From positions 1,494,001 to 1,558,000 of the forward strand of contig NZ_CP122960.1 of assembly GCF_029854195.1 (NCBI RefSeq): a stretch of DNA of 64,000 nucleotides, read 5' to 3'. The notes under the pieces are model-generated. The model was not told the DNA's origin, searched no databases, and saw nothing but the letters and a program-made list of their open reading frames with translations. Below are positions 7,902 to 17,358 of this stretch, piece by piece. The stretch is from Amylibacter sp. IMCC11727 (GTDB lineage: Bacteria; Pseudomonadota; Alphaproteobacteria; Rhodobacterales; Rhodobacteraceae). Both the position numbers and the translations under genes were made by a program. Each line of letters opens with the position of its first letter. The stretch's first letter is position 1.

Positions 7902-8789
7902 TTAGCTTTCGGGCGCTAACACGAAATCATGAACCACCTCGTAATACGGACCCGTCTGATTTGCTGCTTTGATTTGTTCGGCATCTTCGATCAACTCGAA
8001 TTTGGCGAGCAAGCTTTCTTTCACCCCGAACACAGCATCTGATCCGATATATTCGTCATCAGGATCAAAGATATGCGTCACCAGTTCTTCGTACCCGTCG
8101 GCACTTACGATGTAATGCAAATGCGCAGGGCGGAAGGGGTGGCGGCCCATATTGCCCAACAGTTTCCCAACAGGCCCATCATCAGGGATTGGATAAAACC
8201 GTGGTTTCGCACCCCAAAAGGTGTAGGTGCCATCCGATCCTGTGCGAAACACACCGCGCAGATTGAAATCAGGCTGAATGCCTTTTTGCTGCACGTCATA
8301 GAACCCATCATCATTGGTTTGCCAAACATCAATCTTGGCCCCAGAAATCGGTTCGCCTTTGGTGTTCAAAATGCGGCCCTTGATCAACATCGGCGCACCT
8401 TTGCCATCCAAACAGATATTGGCTCCCATGGGCAACTCTGGCGCGTCTGGAATGTGAAACGGCCCCAAAACTGTGGATTCTGATGCGCCGCTTGGTTTGC
8501 GATTGTTGATTGCATCTACCAGCATCGACACGCCCAGAATGTCGCTCAGCAGAATGTATTCCTGGCGCCAGTCATCCGATTTGTGGCCTGTTTCGGTCAA
8601 AAATTTAATCGCCGTCAGCCATTCTTCTTGTGTGGGTTCAATTTCCTTCACCGCTGCGTGCATGTGTTTGACGATCGCCGCCATAACTTCTGCCAGACGT
8701 GGATCGGTGTCAGGGCCAATTTGCCCCGTCACAACCTCTGCGGAGTTTTCTTCGGTGAAATACCCTTGATTTCGCGTGGTCATATCCAT
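7902..8789 (-). CDS. Hydroxyquinol 1,2-dioxygenase (intradiol)
   Basis: A 295-residue intradiol dioxygenase with the N-terminal helical dimerisation domain (about 20-100) and the Fe(III) beta-sandwich. The four iron ligands are visible: Tyr164 (DGFYD), Tyr199 (PRFYPIP), His223 and His225 (RPAHLHY). Together with the maleylacetate reductase of the same operon this points to hydroxyquinol (1,2,4-trihydroxybenzene) as substrate, cleaved between the two vicinal hydroxyls to maleylacetate. Catechol 1,2-dioxygenase is the alternative but would normally be linked to muconate genes, which are absent. It is the last gene of the operon, 3 bases after the flavin monooxygenase, and is followed by a terminator. 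An internal ATG two codons later could also be the start. Confidence 0.9.
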   Translation of the reverse strand: MDMTTRNQGYFTEENSAEVVTGQIGPDTDPRLAEVMAAIVKHMHAAVKEIEPTQEEWLTAIKFLTETGHKSDDWRQEYILLSDILGVSMLVDAINNRKPSGASESTVLGPFHIPDAPELPMGANICLDGKGAPMLIKGRILNTKGEPISGAKIDVWQTNDDGFYDVQQKGIQPDFNLRGVFRTGSDGTYTFWGAKPRFYPIPDDGPVGKLLGNMGRHPFRPAHLHYIVSADGYEELVTHIFDPDDEYIGSDAVFGVKESLLAKFELIEDAEQIKAANQTGPYYEVVHDFVLAPES

Positions 8790-8792
8790 CTC

Positions 8793-10547
8793 CTATCGCG
8801 ACAAAACGGCTGTCAGTACGCGGGTTAATTCTGCGGTGGCATCCTCGGCCATTGTATCTGTGCGCCAACACACATGCTGGTCAGGACGGGTAAGAATGCA
8901 ACCAGAGTCTCCGATCTCATTGGCACGGGACCAATCGCCCGTGTGATCCACATACTGTTGTCTTGGACCAATGATATGGGCTTGCAAATTGATCCCCAGC
9001 TGTTCGGCCACGCTTTGGGCCGCTTCTGCCCAGGCTTTGCCACCCAGCCCAGTAAAGAGCGTAAACGCACCACCGCCTGCTAAATCAAGTGTGGAGTGTT
9101 TACCACCCTGCGCATCAAAGAGCCACGCATGGGGCAGGCGCGCGCCTGGCCACGTTGTCGGCTGGTAATGCAAATCAGAATCGAGCGTGAAATCAGGCTC
9201 GATCTGACCATCTGTCACAGCAGCGCTCGATGAATAGCGTTGGTTCATTTCAACACCGTGCGCGTCGAATTCGTATTTCTTAAACGCAATGGCCGCGTTT
9301 AACGCATCGCGCTGAGCCTCAGCCTCTTGTGAGGAGCCACAGCGGGCATCCATGTTGGCCTTAATGGCTTCGATGTCCGTTCCCCCCGTCATGCCAAGTG
9401 CTTCGAAAATGGGGCCAAATTCGCCAATGGATTGGTTTGCGCGGGTAACGATCTGTTTTGCCACAGGGGCGCGTTCTTCGCTATAGGTGTCAAGCAGCGC
9501 TTCACCCGCTTGCCCCCGACACACAGCCGCCAGTTTCCACGCAAGGTTATAGGCATCCTGAATGGATGTATTAGACCCCAAACCATTTGACGGCGGATGA
9601 CGGTGCGCCGCATCACCCATGATGAACACACGGCCTTTGGACAATTGCGTGGCATAGCTGTCGTTCACCGTCCAGGTGTTTGCGTTGATCAGCTCAATTT
9701 CCAACTCTGGATCACCCACCAATTGACGTGCCACATCTGTGGCCATGGCTTCGTCTACCACAGGGGCAGGTTCGTTGATATCATATCCCCAAACGATCAG
9801 CCATTCATTCCAAGGGCGGATCATGCGCACCAACCCCATGCCAATCCCGCCAACGTTTGCGCCGGGCTGCATCACCCAATACAAAACAGATGGGCGATGC
9901 GCTACATATTGGGACAGGTCCGCGCGGAAATAGATGTTCATGGACCCGCCCACGCCCATTTTCCCTTCAAAAGGCAGGTTTTCATTCTCTGCAACCATTG
10001 AATTGCCACCATCCGCACCAATCAGATATTTGGAACGAATGGTCAGTTCTTGCCCCGTCATGCGGTCCAAACAAGTGGTCGTCACGCCATCTGCATCTTG
10101 CACATGGCTTTTGTATTCTGTGCTCATCCGCGCCCGCGTGCCACGCTTACAGGCGGTTTTGAACAGGATCGGCTCCATAAAAGTCTGCGGCAAATCATTC
10201 ATGAACGATGGCGAAGACAGTAAATGCTCCGCTTTCGAAAGCGGATGCGTCCCCCAAGATTTCATCCGCCCGATTTCTTCTCCAGCCAGGCTTTCGCAAA
10301 AGACGTTTTCGCCCATCAAATCCTGTTCTGTGGCGTTCAGATAAACCTCGTCTTCCACGTCACGGCCCAAATCACGCAGCACTTCCATTGTGCGTTGATT
10401 GGTGATGTGTGCCCGCGGTGTGTTGGCCAACCAGTGATAGCGGTTGATGACGACATTCTCGATGCCATAGGTCGAAAGCAGTGCTGCACAGGCAGAGCCC
10501 GCTGGACCCGTCCCAATGATCAAAACTTCGGTTGTGATATCTGCCAT
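8793..10547 (-). CDS. FAD-dependent aromatic monooxygenase (PheA/TfdB/MhpA group)
   Basis: A 584-residue flavoprotein from ATG 10547, which has AAGGA six bases upstream; the longer frame to 10640 runs into the permease gene. It has the N-terminal dinucleotide fold VLIIGTGPAGSACAALL (about 8-24), the second FAD motif GRVFIMGDAAHRHPP (about 298-312) and a C-terminal thioredoxin-like domain, as in phenol 2-monooxygenase-type enzymes. These use NAD(P)H and O2 to hydroxylate, sometimes with decarboxylation, a phenolic ring. In this operon the likely job is to convert a dihydroxylated intermediate into hydroxyquinol ahead of the intradiol dioxygenase. The exact phenol is unknown. Confidence 0.85.
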   Translation of the reverse strand: MADITTEVLIIGTGPAGSACAALLSTYGIENVVINRYHWLANTPRAHITNQRTMEVLRDLGRDVEDEVYLNATEQDLMGENVFCESLAGEEIGRMKSWGTHPLSKAEHLLSSPSFMNDLPQTFMEPILFKTACKRGTRARMSTEYKSHVQDADGVTTTCLDRMTGQELTIRSKYLIGADGGNSMVAENENLPFEGKMGVGGSMNIYFRADLSQYVAHRPSVLYWVMQPGANVGGIGMGLVRMIRPWNEWLIVWGYDINEPAPVVDEAMATDVARQLVGDPELEIELINANTWTVNDSYATQLSKGRVFIMGDAAHRHPPSNGLGSNTSIQDAYNLAWKLAAVCRGQAGEALLDTYSEERAPVAKQIVTRANQSIGEFGPIFEALGMTGGTDIEAIKANMDARCGSSQEAEAQRDALNAAIAFKKYEFDAHGVEMNQRYSSSAAVTDGQIEPDFTLDSDLHYQPTTWPGARLPHAWLFDAQGGKHSTLDLAGGGAFTLFTGLGGKAWAEAAQSVAEQLGINLQAHIIGPRQQYVDHTGDWSRANEIGDSGCILTRPDQHVCWRTDTMAEDATAELTRVLTAVLSR

Positions 10548-10549
10548 GT

Positions 10550-11605
10550 TCATTCCTTTGTAGATGGTGTTTTGCCGCCCACCAAAGTGCGGCGAATAGG
10601 GAAAAGTTGAATGCCCGTGCGTTCTGAAAACAGCCCCCAAAGACCACGAGGGGCCACAAGCATTATTAGAATGGCGAGCACGCCCAGTGTCAGCAAATAC
10701 CAGCTGCCAAAATCGGCGAGCATGGATTGCAATGCAAAGAAGATAAGCACGCCGATGATTGGGCCTTCAATTGTGCCGATCCCACCGATCACCACAATGA
10801 AAATCACATAGGCCGTCCAATCGGTTACGCTAAAGGCTGCATCAGGGCTGATCCGCGCTTTTTGCATGTAAATCAGGCCCCCAGCGACCCCTGTGCCAAA
10901 GGCGGATGTCAGAAACACAATCCATTTCATGCGGCTAGCATCCACACCCACAGATTGCGCCGCATCCACGTTGTCACGCACCGCCGCCAACGCAAGACCA
11001 CGTCGCGTGCGCAGCAGCCAGTAAATTCCGCCAATCGTCGCCAATGTCAGCACCAACGCCAGCCAATAGGCCAAAACATCACGCGATGCAGCAGATCGCA
11101 GGCCCAGACCATCCTGAATCAGGTCAACAAACCACATGTCTTTCGTGGCTGAACGGGGCAGGGAGGTCCCCGTGCCACCGCCCAGCGTTTTCCACTGAGC
11201 GACCAGCAAACGCACCACTTCTGCGATGACCCATGTGCCAATGGCGAAATAGGCTCCATTCAGACGAAACGCAAAAAACGCGGTGGGCACGGCAATGATT
11301 AATGCCGCCACGCCCGCCAGCAGGATGGAGGGAACGGGGTCAAGCCCCCAAAGGATCACCGCCCCAAACAGCGCATAAGCCCCCATCCCCACGAATGCTT
11401 GCTGCCCGATGCTCACCAATCCGCCATAACCAGCCAACAGGTTCCAAAACTGCGCCAGAATCAACATTGTCAGGATAAAGAACATGTCTTGAATGGTTCC
11501 TCGTCCCGCGAACAAGGGCAGGGCAAACAGCACAAGGATCATGCCGATGCCAAAAAACGCAGCAATCCGCGACGCGGGTGTTTGTGTCGTTACACGATAG
11601 GCCAT
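10550..11605 (-). CDS. Branched-chain-type ABC transporter permease LivM-like
   Basis: A 351-residue membrane protein with about ten hydrophobic segments and the LivM-type core (GGLVSIGQQAFVGMGAYAL near residue 60). It forms the channel with the LivH-like protein encoded immediately upstream (1-base overlap of stop and start). Sitting within the hydroxyquinol operon, it should import an aromatic acid or aromatic amide, not leucine. This is an inference from context, since many Liv-type systems carry aromatic acids. Confidence 0.88.
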   Translation of the reverse strand: MAYRVTTQTPASRIAAFFGIGMILVLFALPLFAGRGTIQDMFFILTMLILAQFWNLLAGYGGLVSIGQQAFVGMGAYALFGAVILWGLDPVPSILLAGVAALIIAVPTAFFAFRLNGAYFAIGTWVIAEVVRLLVAQWKTLGGGTGTSLPRSATKDMWFVDLIQDGLGLRSAASRDVLAYWLALVLTLATIGGIYWLLRTRRGLALAAVRDNVDAAQSVGVDASRMKWIVFLTSAFGTGVAGGLIYMQKARISPDAAFSVTDWTAYVIFIVVIGGIGTIEGPIIGVLIFFALQSMLADFGSWYLLTLGVLAILIMLVAPRGLWGLFSERTGIQLFPIRRTLVGGKTPSTKE

Positions 11606-12468
11606 CAGTCATTCGCCCTTGGAAACAGGCCACGTGGGCGCACCAGAAGCACCAATAAAAACGCAATATGGCCGGACAGGATTTGCCATTCAGGATTGAT
11701 CGCAGCCCCCATCGTTTGCGCCACACCGATAATGATCCCCCCCAGCAAAGTGCCCCATAACGACCCAAGGCCGCCAATAATCACCGCCTGAAACGCGTAA
11801 ATCAAACGCGCTGGGCCGATGTTTGGATCAAAGTTCGCCCGCAATCCCAGATACAGGGCCGCAATTGTGACAATGACCAGCGCGATACCCGTGGCCGTGG
11901 CAAAGATGTTCGCAGGCTTGATGCCCATCAAACTGGCCGTCGTCGGGTCATCAGATGTGGCGCGAAATGCACGGCCAAGTTCGGTGCGGTAAAACAACTG
12001 GTTCAACGCCACAATGACCAAAATCGCAGAACCGAACGTTAACAACGGCATCGCCCCAAGGGAAATAGGTCCAGCCTGTATAGATGCAGTGGTGAGCGCA
12101 CTAGTGGGCAATCGTTGGCTGTCTGCCGAAAACGTTTCCAGCAGCGCGTTTTGCAAGGCAATGGACAGGCCAAACGTCACCAAAAGGGGCGGCAGAATGT
12201 CATCGCCCAACGTGCGGTTCAGCAGAAATTTCTGCAACGCCCATCCGATAAAAAACATCACAGGCATGGCCACCACAGCGGCTACAAAAGGTGGCAAGCC
12301 AAGCAGCGTGACAAGCAGCAAAATCAGATAAGCCCCCATCACAATCAAATCCCCATGGGCAAGGTTTACCAGCCGCATGATCCCAAACACAAGGCTCAGC
12401 CCCGCTGCGAACAAAGCATAAAGCCCACCAAGCAAAATGCCTTGGATAATTGTATCAACCCAAATCAA
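11605..12468 (-). CDS. Branched-chain-type ABC transporter permease LivH-like
   Basis: A 287-residue permease. The N-terminal segment GILLGGLYALFAAGLSLVFG, then RLVNLAHGDLIVMGAYL, is diagnostic for LivH. Its gene overlaps the LivF gene upstream by 4 bases and touches LivM downstream. It works with LivM, LivG, LivF and the Tat-exported binding protein of the same operon. Confidence 0.9.
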   Translation of the reverse strand: MIWVDTIIQGILLGGLYALFAAGLSLVFGIMRLVNLAHGDLIVMGAYLILLLVTLLGLPPFVAAVVAMPVMFFIGWALQKFLLNRTLGDDILPPLLVTFGLSIALQNALLETFSADSQRLPTSALTTASIQAGPISLGAMPLLTFGSAILVIVALNQLFYRTELGRAFRATSDDPTTASLMGIKPANIFATATGIALVIVTIAALYLGLRANFDPNIGPARLIYAFQAVIIGGLGSLWGTLLGGIIIGVAQTMGAAINPEWQILSGHIAFLLVLLVRPRGLFPRAND

Positions 12469-13172
12469 TGTCCCGCTCCGAAATAGGCATCATGAATGGC
12501 GTCACGGCTCAGTTCGTTGGGCGTGCCCGAAAGGGTGACGCGGCCCTCCATCATGCAATACACCCGATCTGCAACCGCCATTGCCTGCGCAATATCTTGC
12601 TCCACAACGATCAACGAAGCACCCGCCGCTTTGATCGCTGGCACGGCTTTGTAGATATCTTTGATCACGACAGGGGCCAGCCCAAGACTGATTTCATCGC
12701 ACAACAAAACGCGCGGATTGCTCATCAAGGCGCGCCCAATCGCAACCATTTGTTGTTGTCCGCCAGACAAGGCCGTTCCTGCCGAATGCCGCCGCTCTCG
12801 CAGGATCGGGAACAGGTCATAAACCGTGTCGAGCGTCCAATGCCCTGCAATCTTGCGCCCGTAGGTTCCGATCAACAGATTTTCTTCTACGCTCAGGGAC
12901 GGGAACAATTTACGCCCCTCTGGCACCATGGCCACGCCGTGCGCCATGATTTCGTCAGATGGCGTTGCGCCAATTGCCTTGCCGTCAAACTGGATCGCCT
13001 CTGCGCCATTGCTCAAAACACCCGCGATGGATCGCATCAGTGTGGTTTTCCCCGCGCCATTTGCGCCAATGATTGCAATGGTTTCCGCTTCGGCCAATTC
13101 AATATCCACGCCGAACAAGGCTTGGAAATCCCCGTAATACGCCGTCAAATCATGTGTTTGTAACAGGGCCAT
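12465..13172 (-). CDS. Branched-chain-type ABC transporter ATPase LivF-like
   Basis: A 235-residue ATPase with Walker A GANGAGKTTLM (about 34-44), signature LSGGQQQMVAIGRALM (about 135-150) and the short length of LivF. The signature has the QQQM form typical of LivF. It overlaps both neighbours by 1-4 bases (livG and livH), indicating a tightly coupled operon. Confidence 0.9.
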   Translation of the reverse strand: MALLQTHDLTAYYGDFQALFGVDIELAEAETIAIIGANGAGKTTLMRSIAGVLSNGAEAIQFDGKAIGATPSDEIMAHGVAMVPEGRKLFPSLSVEENLLIGTYGRKIAGHWTLDTVYDLFPILRERRHSAGTALSGGQQQMVAIGRALMSNPRVLLCDEISLGLAPVVIKDIYKAVPAIKAAGASLIVVEQDIAQAMAVADRVYCMMEGRVTLSGTPNELSRDAIHDAYFGAGH

Positions 13173-13891
13173 CAGACATCGATTCCCAAATAGATTTCAC
13201 GCACTTCTTTACTGGCCATAATCTCTTCTGGATCGCCAAGTCCAATGACCTTGCCAAAATCCAAAACCAACAAACGTTCAACCACAGAGGTCAGCGCATG
13301 CAACACATGTTCAATCCAAATGATCGTCACACCCTGCGCATGAATATCTTTTATTGTTCCAATCAACGCCTGACATTCGCCTTCTGTCAGCCCTCCCGCA
13401 ATTTCGTCAAGCAGCAGCAATTTGGGCTGCGTTGCCATAGCGCGGGCCAATTCTAACCGTTTGCGCTCCAACAGCGAAAGCTGCCCCGCAACAGTATTTG
13501 CACGTTTGATCAGCTCGGTACGCTCCAGCACATCGACGCAATCTTCGTGAACTGCCGCTTCGGACATATTGCGCCCGTGTGTCGCCGCCACCAAAAGGTT
13601 TTCATATACCGTGAGTTTTTCAAAAGGTTGCGGGATCTGAAAAGACCGCCCAATACCCGTCAGGCATCGCTCCATCGCAGACACTTTGGTCACGTCGCGC
13701 CCTTCAAAATGGATGCTGCCACTGTCCGCCTTTAGGTTGCCCGTAATCAAGTTGAACAACGTGGATTTCCCAGCACCGTTTGGCCCGATAATCCCGAGCG
13801 CCTGGCCCTGAGGCACGTCAAAACTGGCTTCATCAGCCACTTTGAGCGCTCCAAAGCTTTTGGACACAGAATTAAGAGACAGAATAGGCAT
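13172..13891 (-). CDS. Branched-chain-type ABC transporter ATPase LivG-like
   Basis: A 239-residue ATPase from ATG 13891, preceded by GGAAACC; the longer frame to 13927 lies over the hairpin after the binding-protein gene. Walker A is GPNGAGKSTLFNLITG, the signature LSLLERKRLELARAM and Walker B LLLLDEIAGGLTEGE. The signature SLLERKRLE replaces the usual SGGQ, which is normal for LivG-type ATPases. It partners LivF. Confidence 0.9.
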   Translation of the reverse strand: MPILSLNSVSKSFGALKVADEASFDVPQGQALGIIGPNGAGKSTLFNLITGNLKADSGSIHFEGRDVTKVSAMERCLTGIGRSFQIPQPFEKLTVYENLLVAATHGRNMSEAAVHEDCVDVLERTELIKRANTVAGQLSLLERKRLELARAMATQPKLLLLDEIAGGLTEGECQALIGTIKDIHAQGVTIIWIEHVLHALTSVVERLLVLDFGKVIGLGDPEEIMASKEVREIYLGIDV

Positions 13892-13919
13892 TCGGTTTCC
13901 AGCGGTTAAACGGGGTAAA

Positions 13920-13943
13920 GTGCGCAAGGTTCCCCCTGCGCAC
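13920..13943 (-). terminator. Hairpin after Liv binding-protein gene
   Basis: A 7-bp stem GTGCGCA/TGCGCAC with additional GG/CC pairing lies 9 bases after the binding-protein stop and before livG. The T-tract is weak, so it may act as a partial terminator or RNA stabiliser that raises the binding protein over the membrane parts, as in the first transporter operon. Confidence 0.5.
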
Positions 13944-13951
13944 CGATTTAT

Positions 13952-15226
13952 TTAGGAAATAACTTCCATTTTACCGCCAGTCGGAATGTTCGGATGATCG
14001 CTGTTTTCAACGATCACCAGATCATAACCGCCACCGTCTTTCAGGCGCCATTGCCCGCCAACCAACGGCGTTTTGGCCACGTTTTGGGTGGCAAACGGTG
14101 GCAACCCTGCGCCATCGAACGCGATGCGACCGACCATGGATGATAGTTGCGTCGCGGCAATGGCTGATGTCACGGCATCAACATCACGGCTGTCTTCCAC
14201 GCGGCCCATCACATCCGCAGCCATTTCAAACAACGCATGCACAAAGCCAATGGGCTGGGTCCACTGCTTGCTGGTCGCCGCTGTGTACGCATTTGCCAAA
14301 ACCCCTGCGGATTGGCCTGTCAGCGAAGACTTGAATGGATGGGACGGGGACCACCAAACCTCGGAACTGAGGTTGTGGCCTTGATCCCCTAATACTTCCA
14401 CCGCTTGCGGAAACAGGATCGCTTTGCCAATGCTGGCCGCTTTTGGAGTGAATCCTTGCTGTTTGGCCTGCGTCCAGAAGGTTGTGAAATCAGGCGGGAT
14501 CGGAACGCCTGTCACAATATCACAATTCGCCGCTTTGAACGCGTTGATCTGGGCGCTGAAGTCATCAGTCAGGTTCTGATATCGCCCCGTATCTGTCAGC
14601 GTGTACCCTTGCGCGGCCAACACTGGCGGAAAGCCAACATTTGGATCGCCCCAGGCATTGCCATCCCCATCATTCGGGAAAATCGCACCAACCGATTTAT
14701 TGGTCTCCAACTGGTTCCACATGGCGGTGAACACGGAAATCACATCCTCCAACCCCCAAAAGAAATGAAAGCTGAAATCAAACGGTTGCCAGCTGCTCGG
14801 ATCGCCAGGGTTGCCTTGCTGGCCAATGAAATAGGGTTGCCACGGGGCCACTGTCGAAATCACAGGGATTTCCTCGGCTTCACAGGTTGTCGCCACAGGG
14901 TTTGTTGTTTCGGGGGTGGAAGCCACCAACATCATGTCGATCTCATCGTCGATAATCAGCTCTTTTGCCACCTCTGCCGCGCGGTTTGGGTTGGATTGGC
15001 TGTCTTTGACGATAACCTCGAAATTTGCACCCGCTTCAGATTTCAGAAACCCATCAATGATGAAATTGTCTGCCTCTGAAAACGCTGCCAAGGGCCCAGA
15101 TTGCGGGCTAACATAGCCCAAACGAATTTTCGCACCTTGTGCAAGGGCAGGGGCTGCAAGCGAACCTGCGGCAAGGGTTAAGCCCGATGCAGCACTGGTT
15201 TGGAGTAGTTTGCGGCGTGTAATCAT
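13952..15226 (-). CDS. Liv-type periplasmic substrate-binding protein, Tat-exported
   Basis: A 424-residue type 1 periplasmic binding protein from ATG 15226. The signal has the twin-arginine pattern TRRKLLQTSAASG and a cleavage region AAPALAQ near residue 30. The mature start KIRLGYVSPQSGPLAAF is typical of LivK/HAAT proteins. It is placed between maleylacetate reductase and livG in the hydroxyquinol operon, so the ligand is probably the aromatic growth substrate. The longer frame to 15280 would overlap the reductase gene and has no Shine-Dalgarno. Confidence 0.88.
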   Translation of the reverse strand: MITRRKLLQTSAASGLTLAAGSLAAPALAQGAKIRLGYVSPQSGPLAAFSEADNFIIDGFLKSEAGANFEVIVKDSQSNPNRAAEVAKELIIDDEIDMMLVASTPETTNPVATTCEAEEIPVISTVAPWQPYFIGQQGNPGDPSSWQPFDFSFHFFWGLEDVISVFTAMWNQLETNKSVGAIFPNDGDGNAWGDPNVGFPPVLAAQGYTLTDTGRYQNLTDDFSAQINAFKAANCDIVTGVPIPPDFTTFWTQAKQQGFTPKAASIGKAILFPQAVEVLGDQGHNLSSEVWWSPSHPFKSSLTGQSAGVLANAYTAATSKQWTQPIGFVHALFEMAADVMGRVEDSRDVDAVTSAIAATQLSSMVGRIAFDGAGLPPFATQNVAKTPLVGGQWRLKDGGGYDLVIVENSDHPNIPTGGKMEVIS

Positions 15227-15252
15227 GATGTCCTCCCTGACGTCAATTTGAT

Positions 15253-16317
15253 TTATGGTATCGGTTGGTCGCCAGACCACGCCGCCTGCAACAGCAAACG
15301 GATGTCTGAACGGGTGACTGGATGTGGGTTTGGATAAGGTTTGGTCGTGGCAAGTTCCGCCGCACGATTCAGATCGCTTTCTTTCAGACCCAATTCTTTC
15401 AACGCCAATGGCGCGTTTAGCTTTTGGGCAAAGGCGTGCAGGGCCAAACCGGCATTCTCGCCGCCCAAAAGATCACAAATCGGCTGCAATTCGTCGCGTG
15501 CAGACCGCGCGTTATAGGCAATGGCATGCGGCAAAATAATCGCATGAGTTTGCGCATGGGGCAGATCAAACGACCCGCCCAAAGTATGGCACAGCTTGTG
15601 GTGCAACGACATGCCAACTTGCCCCAAAACCGTCCCACAGGCCCAAGCGCCACGTTGCGTTGCTTCGCGCGCGGCTAAATCTGTTGGGTTGACCAAAACC
15701 TCTGGCAGTTCTTCACTGAATGCGCGCAACCCATCAATGGCCATGGCTGTGGTTTCGCCCGTGCGGTTTGTTGCATAAAGAGCCTCCGCCGCATGGGCCA
15801 TGGCATTCAACGCAGACGTAACTGTCATTGGTAAGGGCAGGGACGTCACCAGCTCTGGATCATATAAAATGACCTCTGGCAGAACACTTGGATGAGACAG
15901 CGTCGTCTTCTCGCCGTTCTCCGTTTGGCCAAGGATTGGCGTGGCTTCGCTGCCTGCATAGGTGGTTGGAATGGTGATTTGGGGCAGGTCACTGCGATAC
16001 GCAATCGCTTTGCCAAGCCCAATGGTTGATCCGCCACCAATGGCCACCACACAGTCGGCTTTGGTTTCGTTTACATGGGCCATGGCTGCTTCGGTCACGC
16101 GCACAGGGGTGTGCATTTCGGCCTTGCAAAACACACCAGCAGCCAACGGTCCGAGCAATTCTGCCATTTCAAACGCTGCATCATTCTGCTCTGGCGTTGA
16201 CAAAACCAGCGCCTGTGACGCGCCAAGACGGCGCACTTCGTCGGCGATGGTTTTTCTAATCGATGATCCAAACTGAACGCGAACAGCGGGCGTTGTTTGG
16301 GCGTTTGGATGGGGCAT
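15253..16317 (-). CDS. Maleylacetate reductase
   Basis: A 354-residue iron-containing-alcohol-dehydrogenase-family protein from ATG 16317 with GAGGAA upstream. The N-terminal nucleotide part includes DCVVAIGGGSTIGLGKAIA and ITIPTTYAGSEATPILGQT. The latter (TTYAGSE..P..G) is characteristic of maleylacetate reductases. It reduces maleylacetate to 3-oxoadipate with NAD(P)H, the step after hydroxyquinol ring cleavage. It is the first gene of the minus-strand unit and is divergent from the LysR gene, a typical arrangement for aromatic lower pathways. Confidence 0.9.
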   Translation of the reverse strand: MPHPNAQTTPAVRVQFGSSIRKTIADEVRRLGASQALVLSTPEQNDAAFEMAELLGPLAAGVFCKAEMHTPVRVTEAAMAHVNETKADCVVAIGGGSTIGLGKAIAYRSDLPQITIPTTYAGSEATPILGQTENGEKTTLSHPSVLPEVILYDPELVTSLPLPMTVTSALNAMAHAAEALYATNRTGETTAMAIDGLRAFSEELPEVLVNPTDLAAREATQRGAWACGTVLGQVGMSLHHKLCHTLGGSFDLPHAQTHAIILPHAIAYNARSARDELQPICDLLGGENAGLALHAFAQKLNAPLALKELGLKESDLNRAAELATTKPYPNPHPVTRSDIRLLLQAAWSGDQPIP

Positions 16318-16394
16318 CCGGTTCCTCAGCGGCAGCTTCCAGATCAACTTACATCACTAAAAATGAACGGTTGATCCAAATATACGCATTTAAT

Positions 16395-16409
16395 ATAACA
16401 TTAAGTTAT
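16395..16409. promoter_or_regulatory. LysR-type dyad ATAAC-N5-GTTAT
   Basis: ATAAC and GTTAT separated by 5 bases form a dyad of the T-N11-A type recognised by LysR proteins. It overlaps the start codon of the divergent LysR gene and faces the maleylacetate reductase promoter 78 bases away. It probably serves autoregulation and operon control. Confidence 0.5.
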
Positions 16410-17358
16410 GAAAATAGACCCCAATCACCTCCAAATTCTGTCAGCAATCATTGAATCAGGCGGTTTGAGCGAAGGAGCCGCCGCCCTTAACAAATCGCAA
16501 CCCAGCGTATCGCGCACGGTTGCAGCACTAGAGGCACGGTTAGGGTTTCGCCTGTTTGAAAAGGGTAAACGGCCCTTGCGCCCCACCGAACTGTGCCTGT
16601 CATTGGCGGAACAAGGCCGCATCATCGCCCAAGCGGGGGAACGGGCAGGGCAGGCAGTCAACCAGTATTCAGGGGGTAAATCGGGCATGGCGCGCATCGC
16701 AGGCACGCCGATCTTTATGGATGGTGTGATTGCCAATATGATTGCGTCGTTTCAGGGGGCCTTTCCTCAAGTTACATTCCAACAGAGCTATGGATATCTT
16801 GATGATCTTGCAGAACAACTGAACGCGGGCCGTATCGACCTTGCCATTTGTCCTGTGCGCCCTGATGCCGTGCCTGAAAACCTAACATTTAAACCTTTGC
16901 TACGGGGACGAAATGTTATTGCCTGTTCGCCAGCGCACCCTTTGGCGCGCAAGTCTGCATTTAACCTCGAAGACATTTCCACTTTTCCGTGGATCGCGCC
17001 GCCCGCAGGCAGCCCGCTCTACGCTGATTTGCGTGCCGCGCTCGACACCATCGGCATTTCCGATTTCCGAGTGAGTTTTACCGGCGGTTCTCTTGCCTCA
17101 ATCCTCAGCATCATTGCTGGCTCAGATTCCCTAACCGTTTTGCCCTATTCGGTTGTGTTCATGCAAAGTCACACCAACCTTGTCACGACGCTTCCGGTCA
17201 AACTGGAACATCCTGAACGCGCGCTCGGCCTTGTTTGGCACAAGGATCGCCCCATGCGCCCTGCGGTATCGCGGTTCCGTCGTTATCTTGAACACGAGTT
17301 TCAGGGCCTCGCCAACCAAATTGAACAAAAGGGCCGTGCCGCCGTTTGGCGGTCTTAA
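16408..17358 (+). CDS. LysR-family regulator of the hydroxyquinol operon
   Basis: A 316-residue LysR protein. The helix-turn-helix spans about residues 5-60 (SGGLSEGAAALNKSQPSVSR), followed by an effector domain. It is transcribed divergently from maleylacetate reductase across a 90-base region, so it is the likely activator of that operon. Its stop overlaps the convergent SDR stop by 3 bases. The effector is presumably an aromatic intermediate such as hydroxyquinol or maleylacetate; this is not visible in the sequence. Confidence 0.88.
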   Translation: MKIDPNHLQILSAIIESGGLSEGAAALNKSQPSVSRTVAALEARLGFRLFEKGKRPLRPTELCLSLAEQGRIIAQAGERAGQAVNQYSGGKSGMARIAGTPIFMDGVIANMIASFQGAFPQVTFQQSYGYLDDLAEQLNAGRIDLAICPVRPDAVPENLTFKPLLRGRNVIACSPAHPLARKSAFNLEDISTFPWIAPPAGSPLYADLRAALDTIGISDFRVSFTGGSLASILSIIAGSDSLTVLPYSVVFMQSHTNLVTTLPVKLEHPERALGLVWHKDRPMRPAVSRFRRYLEHEFQGLANQIEQKGRAAVWRS